64,000 nt of DNA from Aquibacillus koreensis (GCF_025154055.1 NZ_JAOALK010000041.1:62001-126000), one strand, 5' to 3'. Positions 1 through 8,902 are shown, numbered from the stretch's first letter. Numbers and translations are program-made. Notes: generated by a model not told the origin, from the sequence alone.

Positions 1-2823
1 CTAATCATCACCTAACTTTATCGCTTGGTGTATTTTAATTTTCCTTAATAAAACAGTTAACACAGCTAAACCAATAACTAACATAAAAGAAACAAAGATA
101 TATATCTTCCATTCATCACTGGCGTCAAAAATCACTTCAAATGGCGGGACCACCTTTTCCGGTGGAAAGGTTAGTTGGAATAAAGGAACAAAAAGAAAAC
201 TAGTAAGTCCACCAATGAGAACACCGAGGATGCATGCTAAACCTGAAGTTAGTATTTGTTCCCAAAATAAAATTCCAAAAAGGCTATAGAGCGGCATGCC
301 CATTGCTCGATAGATCCCGTATTGTAGTGTTCTAGATTTAATCGTTAGCACCCAATACAACAAGAAACCAATGAACGTAATGCCGATCGATATTATAAAT
401 CCTAATGTCATCGTTCCATTCAGGCCTAACAAAAACGCATCATTTTTTAATTCTGTTAGTTTTGGTTGTACATCATCCATGCCAATAATCGGTAAACCTA
501 CTTGTCGCATTTCACTATACAATGTTGATCTTGTATTATTTGAACTAGCATTTATCCACACTTGATAAGGTTCTAGTCCCATTGTATTTTGTACGTAAGG
601 AAGATTGGCAACAATGAGTGAAGGATCATTACTATTTTGCAAAGTTTCTATCGGATTAAAAGATGGCCAGTAGTCAATTACACCATAGATAACAAAGTCA
701 GCCTGCTCGGATCCTTCCCATGCTAAAGAAAGATAATCCCCCTCTTTTACGCCTAAAGATGTTGCAACTGAAGATGAAATTAATACAGCACTCGGCTCAG
801 CTGCAAGTAAGTTCAGGTAAGCATGCCAGTGATGAGGTAACAAATCTGATTTAAACCAGGCTGTTTCTCCAAATTGTTTCGGTTCGATTGCCATTAATTG
901 CGTTGAGAAAAGTTGTTGCCCTTTTCCTTCTACTTTTATCGGTTCTTTTAAAAATACCTTTGTTGCTTGCTCAATTCCGTTTACATCCAAAAATGGCTCA
1001 AAAGGTGGTTCGGTGTACACCGCTTTACTAATGGGTGGTTCTTCAGAATCAGATGATGTCTCATTACTTAATGGCGATATAGCAATATCACTACTTTCCC
1101 ATTTTACATCTGCTCTTATATTCGCTCCATTGTCGTATCTTATCTGTTCTTCCAGATTACTATTAATCGTCCTAGCCGCACTAGCGCTAAATACACCTAA
1201 ACCAATCGTCATGATTAAAAATAACATAAAGTATTGATATTGCTTACCTGACCGACTAACTTGTAACAACGTACCATATAGAGAAAGTGACCAGAATCTT
1301 TCCCCGATTTTAAAGATAAGTTTCAATAGAAGTGGATACGTTCGTAATAAAAATAATCCCATGCCAATTAAGAAAATTGCAGGTAAGAAAAACAACATAG
1401 GATCCATATAGAGGTTACCATCTACCGATTGCAACTGGGTCTGCTTTGTTTGAAAAGAATAATACCCATATAAAGCAACACCAATAAAAGTTAGATCAAA
1501 CAAAATGGAATACCATTTATATTGTTTAATTGATTGCGCGAGGTTTTGTTTTTGATGCACAATACTTTTATTTGATGCAAAATAGATAGGTAACATGATC
1601 ATGATAATGGAAGCACCAAGGGCAACTAGACCGTAAAGATAAGCATCAAAAGATATCTCCACTGGAAGTGTTGTTCTTTGAACAAATTGTAAAAAGCCAT
1701 TTGTCGCACCTAGAATCTGACAAAACAATAACCCTATATAAGGTCCAATAAGAAGAGCTATTGTACCTAATATGACAACCTCAATTAAGTAAATGAAAGA
1801 TATTTGGAATCTGTTTGCACCACGACTTGCGAATACAGCAATTTCATTCCGTTGCCGATCGATAATCAGACGTGAAACCATAAAAAGGTAAATAGCTAAC
1901 ATGACAAGTATGGGTGCATTTAAAGACCATAACATGACCGTAAGTTGTTGGCTTCGTTGCTCATATTGTTGTAAAACATCTTGTATGCCAAAATCGGTAA
2001 TAAGAATGGTTTCCATCATTCCACTAATCTTCGCATTTACTTTTCGTTCTAGGTTAAGGAGAACCGGAATTTGTTCCTGCTTTATCGTAGTATAATCGAA
2101 GGCAGTAACAAATTTTCCTGTTTCTAATAAAGCTTCATTTTCATTGATTAAGTCATTTCGAAAACTCTGTTCAGGTATGATGAAATCTTTATTATATGTA
2201 TCAGGAGGTAATGACCAATACGGATCACTTCCACTTTTAACAATGAATGTTCCTACTGGTTTGATCGAAAAGGAATTGTTTCCATTCGTGACCGTAAACG
2301 TTGTCCCAATGACCATTTCCCTTTCAAGTAAAGCTTCTTCTGGCACGATTGCCTCATAGACTTTTTCATTATCTGTATCTTCAGGCAACCTCCCATCCGT
2401 GATTTCAATGTGATTTTCTATATTAGAAAATGCCATAATCCTTCCACTTACTTGTGTTGTGTTGTCTTCTTGTAGTGATATCGGAAGCGGAGCAGTACTC
2501 AGAATTCTTGAATCACTAACTGTAGGAATAGTCGTACTCTTTACTAACTCTCCATGGAAGTCTTCAAGTGTTTGAAGCGTATTCGCACGGTTAATTCCAT
2601 CATCTTTAGAAAAATTAACAGAATAAGAAAATGTAGCGGGATATTTCCCTTCTTCTTGCTGATAGCTTTCAAGATCTTTTACAAGTAACTTATGAATGAC
2701 CGACGAAGTATAAGTTGGTATAGTAGAAACTAGAGACACAGTAATGAGCAGCCCGAGGAATAAGCTCGCTGTCAACCAACGATTATTTATCATTTTTCTA
2801 AGTATTATTTTTAAAATTGCCAT
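1..2823 (-). CDS. FtsX-family ABC transporter permease (940 aa)
   Basis: Large integral membrane subunit of a MacB/LolC-type ABC system. One N-terminal membrane segment (about residues 15-37) is followed by a roughly 260-residue extracytoplasmic domain, then a hydrophobic block (about 300-560), a second outside domain (about 560-800) and three C-terminal helices (about 810-935). This is the duplicated-FtsX layout of long Firmicute permeases. The ATG start follows GGGGGATAGCC, 10 nt after the stop of the adaptor gene, so the ATPase, adaptor and permease form one operon (ATPase first). Such systems usually move peptides, antibiotics or lipids, or transmit force rather than import. The substrate cannot be read from sequence. 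The stop codon TAG lies exactly at the window edge, so the gene is complete. Confidence 0.9.
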   Translation of the reverse strand: MAILKIILRKMINNRWLTASLFLGLLITVSLVSTIPTYTSSVIHKLLVKDLESYQQEEGKYPATFSYSVNFSKDDGINRANTLQTLEDFHGELVKSTTIPTVSDSRILSTAPLPISLQEDNTTQVSGRIMAFSNIENHIEITDGRLPEDTDNEKVYEAIVPEEALLEREMVIGTTFTVTNGNNSFSIKPVGTFIVKSGSDPYWSLPPDTYNKDFIIPEQSFRNDLINENEALLETGKFVTAFDYTTIKQEQIPVLLNLERKVNAKISGMMETILITDFGIQDVLQQYEQRSQQLTVMLWSLNAPILVMLAIYLFMVSRLIIDRQRNEIAVFASRGANRFQISFIYLIEVVILGTIALLIGPYIGLLFCQILGATNGFLQFVQRTTLPVEISFDAYLYGLVALGASIIMIMLPIYFASNKSIVHQKQNLAQSIKQYKWYSILFDLTFIGVALYGYYSFQTKQTQLQSVDGNLYMDPMLFFLPAIFLIGMGLFLLRTYPLLLKLIFKIGERFWSLSLYGTLLQVSRSGKQYQYFMLFLIMTIGLGVFSASAARTINSNLEEQIRYDNGANIRADVKWESSDIAISPLSNETSSDSEEPPISKAVYTEPPFEPFLDVNGIEQATKVFLKEPIKVEGKGQQLFSTQLMAIEPKQFGETAWFKSDLLPHHWHAYLNLLAAEPSAVLISSSVATSLGVKEGDYLSLAWEGSEQADFVIYGVIDYWPSFNPIETLQNSNDPSLIVANLPYVQNTMGLEPYQVWINASSNNTRSTLYSEMRQVGLPIIGMDDVQPKLTELKNDAFLLGLNGTMTLGFIISIGITFIGFLLYWVLTIKSRTLQYGIYRAMGMPLYSLFGILFWEQILTSGLACILGVLIGGLTSFLFVPLFQLTFPPEKVVPPFEVIFDASDEWKIYIFVSFMLVIGLAVLTVLLRKIKIHQAIKLGDD

Positions 2824-2833
2824 GGCTATCCCC

Positions 2834-3871
2834 CTACTTCAGAATGACTTGGTCGCCCTCACTTAAACCAGTTATTACTTCAACTTTTGTATCTGAAATT
2901 ATTCCCGGTTCAATATCTTTCTCACGTTTTGTTTGATCTACTAATACTTGTACATAGTTTCTTCCATATCCAGTACGAAGTGCATTCTTCGGAATATACA
3001 ACGCTTGATCCTTTTTAGAGGTGATAATTTCTACCTGTGCAACCATACCTATATCAAACGTATCATCTGATTCTATAGTACGAATAAGAATACTACGCTT
3101 ATAAAGATCAGGGTCTTGTGATAAAACATCATCTGGGACATTCTCAGGTGTTTGAACAACCTCTCCTTCTAGATTATCTCCTTCAAGGGTGACGCTAACA
3201 GGCATCCCAACTTTAACATCATCTAAATCGTTTGCAGCCATTGCAGTATAAATTAACTGTACATTTGATGTATCCGCTACTTCAACAATGGGTTGAAATG
3301 CTTCTATATAGTCGCCTGATTTCAAATCAGCACTGTATGTTATTAAGCCATCTATAGGGGAGGTAATCTGAGCATTAGCTAGCTGATCCCTGTATTGATT
3401 TAGACGTAAAGTCAGTCCTTCTACATCCAACTTGGCAATCTCAATTGCATACTGATCGGCCCCTTGTGCGCGTAACTGTTGTAAACGCAACTCCGCCTTT
3501 TGGTGTTCTATTTCCATTTGATCTATTTCATAGGATAGGTCTCCAGTGTCGACCTCAGCTAAGACCTGTCCTTTTTCAACCTGATCACCTTCTATTACAA
3601 AGATCTGTTCTAGTCTTCCACCGGATTGTTTATAAAATAGACTTTCTGAATTAGCTGGTATAACATTTGCTGTCCCTGATACTCGTTTTACTACTTCACC
3701 GAGAGTGACTTCAGCAATTTCATATTCAATTTCTGCAGGTTCAACTAAAGGCGGAGCAAGTGTTTCTTCCTCTTTTGGTAATAAGGAACAACCGGTTAAC
3801 AGAAATACCAATACAAAACTATTAACCATAGTTACATAGTTATACCTCTTTTTCCATTTGATCTTCAACAA
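2834..3871 (-). CDS. HlyD/MacA-like periplasmic adaptor lipoprotein
   Basis: Membrane-fusion adaptor of the ABC exporter. The N-terminus is basic (KIKWKKR), followed by a hydrophobic stretch and a lipobox LLTGC, so the protein should be lipid-anchored outside the membrane. Then come a lipoyl/biotinyl-like half, a helical hairpin (about residues 105-150 of the longest reading) and beta-barrel domains typical of MacA/YknX. Start choice: an ATG at 3898 has no Shine-Dalgarno, and an ATG at 3880 directly abuts GGAGG. A TTG at 3871 sits 9 nt after GGAGG (3885-3881) and gives a normal lipoprotein signal of about 28 residues, so I chose it. The start overlaps the end of the ATPase gene by about 32 nt, implying translational coupling. 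Confidence 0.85.
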   Translation of the reverse strand: MLKIKWKKRYNYVTMVNSFVLVFLLTGCSLLPKEEETLAPPLVEPAEIEYEIAEVTLGEVVKRVSGTANVIPANSESLFYKQSGGRLEQIFVIEGDQVEKGQVLAEVDTGDLSYEIDQMEIEHQKAELRLQQLRAQGADQYAIEIAKLDVEGLTLRLNQYRDQLANAQITSPIDGLITYSADLKSGDYIEAFQPIVEVADTSNVQLIYTAMAANDLDDVKVGMPVSVTLEGDNLEGEVVQTPENVPDDVLSQDPDLYKRSILIRTIESDDTFDIGMVAQVEIITSKKDQALYIPKNALRTGYGRNYVQVLVDQTKREKDIEPGIISDTKVEVITGLSEGDQVILK

Positions 3872-4535
3872 TGTATCCATCCTCCAATGTGTACACATGA
3901 TCTAATATGTTTAATATACCTGGGTCATGTGTTGTCATAATAATCGTTGTCTTATGTTGGTTTGTAATTTCTTGAAATGTACGTATGATGTGGTAGGCCA
4001 TGTTGGAATCTAATTCAGCAGTTGGTTCATCTGCTAATATTAATGAGGGGGTTGGTGCAATAGCTCGAGCAATTGCAACTCTTTGTTGTTCTCCACCTGA
4101 TAGTTCAAATGGACGGTGTGTTACTCTTTTCGTTAATTGTACAAACTCTATAGCATCCTGGATTCGTTCCTTCCATTCTTCTTTTGGGATGCCAGCAATC
4201 CGTAGACCAAAGGCTACGTTTTCTTCTACAGTCATCAATGGAACTAGCCCAAATGATTGAAAGATAAAACCAATTTGCTTTCTTCTGATCTCTGCAGATT
4301 GTTTTTCCGATAATGTATGGATCGGTTCATTCCTGAAAAAAATCTCACCTTTTGATGGAACGTCTAGGCCACCAATCAAGTTTAGTAAAGTTGTTTTACC
4401 TGAACCTGATCTTCCTCGTAAAGCTGTTAAGCTATGCGAAGGAACAGTCATGTTAATATTATGTAAGACGTCTACTTTTTTGTTTCCTTTTCCAAACGAT
4501 TTTTCAACCTGGTGTAAAGATAATAGTGGTTCCAG
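3840..4535 (-). CDS. MacB-type ABC transporter ATP-binding protein, probable CTG start
   Basis: ATPase subunit of the exporter. Walker A GRSGSGKT, signature LSGGEQQR and Walker B LILADEPTAELD are all present. The first ATG in frame is at 4451, but starting there removes the first strand and A-loop of the fold. In-frame codons upstream encode EPLLSLHQVEKSFGKGNKK, exactly the N-terminus expected of this family. The only start-like codon there is CTG at 4535, placed 9 nt after GAGAGGAG (4552-4545), and a stop (TGA) lies just upstream. I therefore call a CTG start, giving 231 residues. The family identity is certain. The start codon is inferred from the homologous N-terminus and the Shine-Dalgarno spacing. 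Confidence 0.88.
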   Translation of the reverse strand: MEPLLSLHQVEKSFGKGNKKVDVLHNINMTVPSHSLTALRGRSGSGKTTLLNLIGGLDVPSKGEIFFRNEPIHTLSEKQSAEIRRKQIGFIFQSFGLVPLMTVEENVAFGLRIAGIPKEEWKERIQDAIEFVQLTKRVTHRPFELSGGEQQRVAIARAIAPTPSLILADEPTAELDSNMAYHIIRTFQEITNQHKTTIIMTTHDPGILNILDHVYTLEDGYIVEDQMEKEV

Positions 4536-4565
4536 CGCTATTCACTCCTCTCAAAGATATCTTCT

Positions 4566-4579
4566 CTAACACGCGTTAG
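4566..4579. promoter_or_regulatory. Palindrome upstream of the ABC exporter operon
   Basis: A 14-bp near-perfect palindrome, CTAACACGCGTTAG, lies just upstream of the Shine-Dalgarno of the ATPase gene, and a partial repeat of one half (GTTAG) follows directly. Size and place fit an operator for a TetR- or MarR-type repressor of an export operon. No such regulator is encoded beside it, so this is inference from position. Confidence 0.3.
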
Positions 4580-5055
4580 TTAGCGCTTGCATTTTTTCAA
4601 TGAAATGTTCAAAAGTATATGAATAGATTACCATATATTGATGAAATAGGAATAAAAAACATAAACAAATCCATCATGATGTTATATTAAAATACCCTTG
4701 AGGGGATTTATGCCACACGATGTAGGGAATAAAAATTTGTCTATAATGCTAGTTTATTTATGTTTTTCGTATTCATATAGAGTTCTTTTTCTTTAAAAAG
4801 TAGACTTCTATTTTTATATATCCTAATGTAGATGCTATGATCAAAACTAAATTCCTCCCTTCATATTAACATAAAATTCTAGAAAATCTTTTCAAAGTTT
4901 TCCGTTTTAGGATATAACTTTACTGAATGTAATACAATTACAGATATAATGTGGCTTCATGCTTCAAAGTTCTAATGCAAAGATATAACTACTCCTCTGT
5001 TCTTAGACAAGTAGCATCAACCATATACATAGAAAAACAAGAGGAGTGAGTAGAA
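4580..5055. other. AT-rich intergenic stretch
   Basis: About 480 bases with no supported gene. It separates the divergently oriented exporter operon and the small plus-strand ORF at 5056. I see no convincing full promoter, structured RNA or repeat in it. Confidence 0.5.
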
Positions 5056-5166
5056 TTGAAACAACTTGACTGGCAACTACTCTTATTTGTCTTAACAACA
5101 CTCATCCATGAATACTGGCTTAACATTGGCTTACCAAGAATATATTACTGGAACACAACAAAGTGA
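5056..5166 (+). CDS. 36-residue hydrophobic peptide
   Basis: Short open frame starting at TTG and preceded by GAGGAG with 9-nt spacing, as good a ribosome binding site as those of the large genes nearby. The product has a short polar head (KQLDW), a hydrophobic segment (QLLLFVLTTLI) and an aromatic-rich tail (LPRIYYWNTTK), so it could insert in the membrane. I recognise no family. It is flanked by a long AT-rich gap and, 4 nt after its stop, by a large palindrome. No partner is evident. It could be a chance frame, but the Shine-Dalgarno argues for translation. Confidence 0.45.
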   Translation: MKQLDWQLLLFVLTTLIHEYWLNIGLPRIYYWNTTK

Positions 5167-5170
5167 ACGC

Positions 5171-5224
5171 AGGGACGGTTCTTCCGTTTCCAATTTAATA
5201 ATTGGAAACAAAAGAACCGTCCCT
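5171..5224. repeat. REP-like long palindrome
   Basis: Two 25-bp arms (5171-5195 and 5200-5224) are inverted around a 4-nt loop (taat) with only two mismatched positions. The outer ends carry AGGGACGGTTCT and its complement. It sits between the convergent ends of the 36-residue ORF and the permease gene and could also end transcription. AGGGACGGTTC-type ends are, to my recollection, common in dispersed Firmicute palindromes linked to REP-associated tyrosine transposases. No transposase is encoded here. Confidence 0.7.
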
Positions 5225-5236
5225 TCGTGTCCATTT

Positions 5237-6022
5237 TTAATTACCTGCACCTCGATATTTCGTTACACCAATATTCCATACGACAACGGATATACTAAGA
5301 CATGCGATACCAACAAATGGCGTCAGAAAAGCATAATTGTACCATTCTTCTCTTCCGAGGAAATAAGCGGATGGATATACACCCACAAATGCAAATGGCA
5401 ATATCCAAGTAAGAACAAACCGTATCACATTGTTATAAATATCAACAGGATAGCGGCCATAGTTACCGATATTATACATCATCGGCATGATACTAGTTCT
5501 ACTATCTGACCAAAAACTAATACAAGCTAGTAAAATAAAAATACCTGCATAGACAGCAGCTCCACCAAGGACCATCATGACAAATATGAATGGATCATAC
5601 CAAGATACTGTTAAGTCTAACCGACCTCCTGCATAAAACATGATAGCGACCCCTGTAATTACCCCAAACAAGGATTCGAGTTCCATTCTTTCTAAGATAA
5701 TTTGAAAAAGACTGTGAATTGGCCTAGTCAGAATACGATCCAATTCACCTTTAACAATATACCGTTCATTAAAATCCCATATATTAAAGAAAGCACCGAA
5801 TATTGCATATGGTACGAGGAAAAATCCATAAATAAAGATAATTTCATCTCTCGTCCATCCACTTAAGAATTGGGTATGACTAAACACAACAAGAATAAAC
5901 ACTAAATTTACTGCTTGAAATAATAAATCAGACATGATTTCGATTACCATGTCAACACGATAAGTAAGTCTGGTTTTCATATATTGGGCAACATATTGAA
6001 AAAAGATTGAAATATATCTCAT
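5237..6022 (-). CDS. ABC-2 type permease (PF06182-like)
   Basis: About 261 residues, predicted six membrane helices, an export-type permease without a substrate-binding partner. Motifs such as FNIWDFNERYIVKGELDRIL and RPIHSLFQ match the family formerly called DUF990 (recognised from memory). The longer reading upstream is rejected: ATG at 6022 stands 6 nt after AAGGAGG, 3 nt past the stop of the preceding permease gene. It forms one operon with a second permease (6025-6816) and an ATPase (6809-7825); the two permeases probably make a heterodimer. The substrate is unknown. Confidence 0.85.
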   Translation of the reverse strand: MRYISIFFQYVAQYMKTRLTYRVDMVIEIMSDLLFQAVNLVFILVVFSHTQFLSGWTRDEIIFIYGFFLVPYAIFGAFFNIWDFNERYIVKGELDRILTRPIHSLFQIILERMELESLFGVITGVAIMFYAGGRLDLTVSWYDPFIFVMMVLGGAAVYAGIFILLACISFWSDSRTSIMPMMYNIGNYGRYPVDIYNNVIRFVLTWILPFAFVGVYPSAYFLGREEWYNYAFLTPFVGIACLSISVVVWNIGVTKYRGAGN

Positions 6023-6024
6023 CG

Positions 6025-6816
6025 TTAACCTCCTTGAACAACCAAGCGTTTTTTGGCGAAAAGCCAAAACAACTGAATGGGTATGATGAGTAACAAAGCC
6101 CAAATGATTTGGAATAGAATTGCTTGTGTTGCTTCACTACCTGCAAATCCATCTGTAAATATCATACTTGGAATATAACTAATCGCTTGAAATGGTAAGA
6201 AATTCATTAGTTCCTGCGCCCAGCCAGGGTAAAAGCTGATCGGTAGCAATAGACCGGAAAAGAGGTCGATAATCACTCGTTTCGCACGAATAAGTCCGTC
6301 ATTATTGAATAAAAAGAAAGTTAAAACCCCAGTAAGGATATTGATCTGTGTATTAATGATGAAACTAAAAATAATAGCAATTGCAAAATATCCCCAAGTT
6401 TCGATCGAAGCAGAAAAAGAAATCGGAAATACGAGCGCAACAATGATCATTCCGGGTACCGAGAAGAAAAGCAATCGAAACAATCCTTCTCCTAGACCTT
6501 GCATCGTCTTCATAACTAAATAGTTATAAGGCCTAATAAACTCAATTGCTACTTTTCCTTCCTTAATTTCTTGTGCAATTTCCCGATCTATATTATTAAA
6601 GTAAAACGCCCTTGCCATCCAAGCTACTGCTACATAAGTAGTCATTTGTGTGACAGATATACCCTCTATTGACTCACTACCACCATAAATCGCACCCCAC
6701 AAGAAATAATAGGCACCAATATTAATGCTGTAAATCAATATGCCACTATAGTAGTTTGTACGATAAGCTAGCATCATTAAGAAACGAATTCGTATCATTT
6801 CAATATACTTAGCCAT
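6025..6816 (-). CDS. ABC-2 type permease (PF06182-like), second subunit
   Basis: About 263 residues starting MAKYIEMIRIRF, with six predicted membrane segments. It is paralogous to the next gene in the operon: both have a conserved cytoplasmic stretch of the type EIKEGKVAIEFIRPYNYLV / VKGELDRILTRPIHSL. Start at 6816 follows AGAGGG with 8-nt spacing; the upstream ATG at 6834 lies inside the ATPase gene. It overlaps the ATPase gene by 8 nt, a sign of coupled translation. It most likely forms a heterodimeric channel with its neighbour. Confidence 0.85.
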   Translation of the reverse strand: MAKYIEMIRIRFLMMLAYRTNYYSGILIYSINIGAYYFLWGAIYGGSESIEGISVTQMTTYVAVAWMARAFYFNNIDREIAQEIKEGKVAIEFIRPYNYLVMKTMQGLGEGLFRLLFFSVPGMIIVALVFPISFSASIETWGYFAIAIIFSFIINTQINILTGVLTFFLFNNDGLIRAKRVIIDLFSGLLLPISFYPGWAQELMNFLPFQAISYIPSMIFTDGFAGSEATQAILFQIIWALLLIIPIQLFWLFAKKRLVVQGG

Positions 6817-7825
6817 ACACGATTCCCTCTTCATAAATATTACGGATAATTTCTTCGGTTGTAATTTCTTGTATTTTTATATCAGTAATTTTATGTGCGG
6901 CTACTACTTTACCAATTAATGCAGAAATGACACTTTCGTCATTTTTCACACTAGCAATCCAGATATTATTTCTGTTTCCTTGCACCCATTCTACAGGCAA
7001 CTCATTACAAACCATGGATAACTTTAATTCAGTTATATTACTGTCTGCAAATTGAAACTGTATTTGCTTTCCTTCTCCCCAGTTAGAACGAAGCTGTGCC
7101 AATTTACCATCATAAATAACACTACCTTCATCTAACATAATCACACGATCACATAACGCTTCAATATCAGACAAGTCATGTGTTGTTAGTAGTATTGTAG
7201 TATTGTATCTTTCATTCATTTCCTTCAAAAAGTTCCGAATCTTTAGTTTCACCAATACATCAAGTCCAATTGTTGGTTCATCTAAAAATAGTAAAGTCGG
7301 ATTATGAAGAAGTGCTGCTGCGAGTTCACAACGCATCCGCTGTCCCAACGATAATTTACGAACAGGCTTATCTAATAGTGGTCCAATATCTAAAGATTCA
7401 ATCACGTGTTCCATATGATCTTTATATGCTTGGTCCGAAACGTTGTACACTTTCTTCAATAAACGAAAGGATTCTTGAACTGCAATATCCCACCAAAGTT
7501 GAGAACGTTGTCCAAATACTACACCAATTGTCTGCACAAATCTCTCTCTTTCTTTATGTGGGTTCATTCCATTAACGCTCACCATACCTGACGTTGGTGT
7601 TAATATTCCGGTCAACATCTTTATGCTAGTAGATTTACCTGCTCCATTTTCTCCGATATAACCAACCATCTCACCAGGCTGTACTTGGAAAGAAATATCA
7701 TTAACAGCAGGCATTATTTTATAATTACGCGTGAACAAATCACGAAAAGCACCTTTTAAACCCGAACGACTAGAATAAGATTTAAATTCTTTTCTAAGTT
7801 GTTCGACATGAATAATATTTTCCAT
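6809..7825 (-). CDS. ABC transporter ATP-binding protein of the ABC-2 exporter
   Basis: 338 residues. Walker A GENGAGKS, signature LSLGQRMR, Walker B LLFLDEPT and the H-loop (TTHD) are all in place. The N-terminal extension (about residues 10-40, FKSYSSRSGLKGAFRDLF) is typical of ATPases paired with PF06182 permeases; the C-terminal 80 residues form a small accessory domain, as in drug exporters of the DrrA type. ATG follows GGGGGAG at 8 nt. First gene of a three-gene operon. It powers export of an unknown compound. Confidence 0.9.
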   Translation of the reverse strand: MENIIHVEQLRKEFKSYSSRSGLKGAFRDLFTRNYKIMPAVNDISFQVQPGEMVGYIGENGAGKSTSIKMLTGILTPTSGMVSVNGMNPHKERERFVQTIGVVFGQRSQLWWDIAVQESFRLLKKVYNVSDQAYKDHMEHVIESLDIGPLLDKPVRKLSLGQRMRCELAAALLHNPTLLFLDEPTIGLDVLVKLKIRNFLKEMNERYNTTILLTTHDLSDIEALCDRVIMLDEGSVIYDGKLAQLRSNWGEGKQIQFQFADSNITELKLSMVCNELPVEWVQGNRNNIWIASVKNDESVISALIGKVVAAHKITDIKIQEITTEEIIRNIYEEGIVYG

Positions 7826-7904
7826 CTGAATAACTCCCCCTTATGACACTAAACTAGTTTATCCGAAATGCTAGAAGGAAACAATATTTGTAGTCTGTAA
7901 GCAT

Positions 7905-7936
7905 TAAAAAAAGACTTCCAATTAATAGAAGTCCTT
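7905..7936 (-). terminator. Rho-independent terminator after the P-loop kinase-like gene
   Basis: A 6-bp stem GACTTC/GAAGTC (7913-7918 with 7928-7933) is followed on the minus strand by a run of seven T. It lies about 35 nt after the stop at 7969. Confidence 0.7.
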
Positions 7937-7968
7937 CGTATGTTTATATTTGGTTAGCTTTTTCCAAC

Positions 7969-8496
7969 TTATTGGGCAATTTTGTTAAAATAGTTCCTAA
8001 GTTGATGATCTTTGTTCACAATTAGTAGCTTCTCCTGGTACACATTATATTTTTGAAAGAAATTAGGTTTTCCTACTTCCTCAAATATCTTATTCCATTT
8101 GAACATTTTTTTAAATATTGTTAGTGTTGGTTTGTAATTGGACTTTTCTAATCCGATTTTCTGGAGCAAAAATCTTCTGACTATGCGATAGGTTCTTATT
8201 GTATACTTCGTATCTAAAAAAATAATTAGATCAGCCTGTTTAAAACTTTCCGCAACCCAATCTTCATTGTGCACACCTTCAATGATCCAACAATCCATTC
8301 CAATAATAGTATTTAAATACTGCATTCTCTGCTCTTCTGTTCTTTTTAAGTCACCTGATTCTTTCCTAATCCAAACTACATTATCTAACTCATAAAACGG
8401 AATTTGAAACCTAGAAGATAGCTTCTTTGCCAACGTTGTTTTACCACTTCCAACAGACCCTATAATATGGACTTTTTCAGGAAAATGATCTTGCAT
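7969..8496 (-). CDS. P-loop NTPase, adenylate-kinase/FlaR-like
   Basis: About 175 residues. Starts with a P-loop (VHIIGSVGSGKTTLAKKL), followed by FYELDNVVW and CWIIEGVHNEDW, the layout of the adenylate-kinase-like proteins often annotated as topology modulation protein (FlaR). In that family the P-loop binds ATP and the LDNVVW region contacts the acceptor, but the true substrate is not established. ATG at 8496 has GGGAGG 7 nt upstream, so the longer reading to 8526 is unlikely. Single gene with its own terminator. Confidence 0.8.
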   Translation of the reverse strand: MQDHFPEKVHIIGSVGSGKTTLAKKLSSRFQIPFYELDNVVWIRKESGDLKRTEEQRMQYLNTIIGMDCWIIEGVHNEDWVAESFKQADLIIFLDTKYTIRTYRIVRRFLLQKIGLEKSNYKPTLTIFKKMFKWNKIFEEVGKPNFFQKYNVYQEKLLIVNKDHQLRNYFNKIAQ

Positions 8497-8560
8497 TACC
8501 ACCCCTCCCAAAAGTTCATCATGCATATCACGCTAAATGTAATGGTAGATTCACTAAACT

Positions 8561-8704
8561 CTATCTTCCTAAGTTCTTCCTTAAATCTTCACGCAACTTT
8601 TTTAACTCTTCCGTCTGTTCTGTAATGTTGTTGTTCACTTTTCTTATGGCGTCATATAAAGCAAAGATACCCATGAAAATCAAAACTAATATTAATATAT
8701 CCAA
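8561..8704 (-). CDS. 47-residue membrane protein with coiled-coil tail
   Basis: TTG start 6 nt after AAGGAA. The first about 18 residues are hydrophobic (DILILVLIFMGIFALYDAI); the rest is charged and heptad-like (TEELKKLREDLRKNL), so the product looks like a single-pass membrane peptide with a short cytoplasmic coiled coil. I do not recognise a specific family; similar short proteins are common and uncharacterised in Bacillaceae. It lies between two unrelated minus-strand genes. Confidence 0.55.
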   Translation of the reverse strand: MDILILVLIFMGIFALYDAIRKVNNNITEQTEELKKLREDLRKNLGR

Positions 8705-8902
8705 ATAAAATTCCTTCTTTCTTGTTCATACATTTTTACTAATGCCTTATTGTCTGTAAGCATAATCTTAACCGGTCTTATAATTAAAACTTTTAATACC
8801 CAAAATTTGCAAAATCACATGCAGTTGGTAGATGAAAATACAACATTGAATCAACAGCACCCTATCTTAAAATAATTGTTCGCATTATATATTTATACTT
8901 CC

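Noticed and set aside
5108-5509. Plus-strand ORF of 133 aa
   Set aside because: It runs through the palindrome and the permease gene on the other strand; no ribosome binding site.
8705-8902. Possible gene or RNA
   Set aside because: No frame with a ribosome binding site and no stable structure visible.
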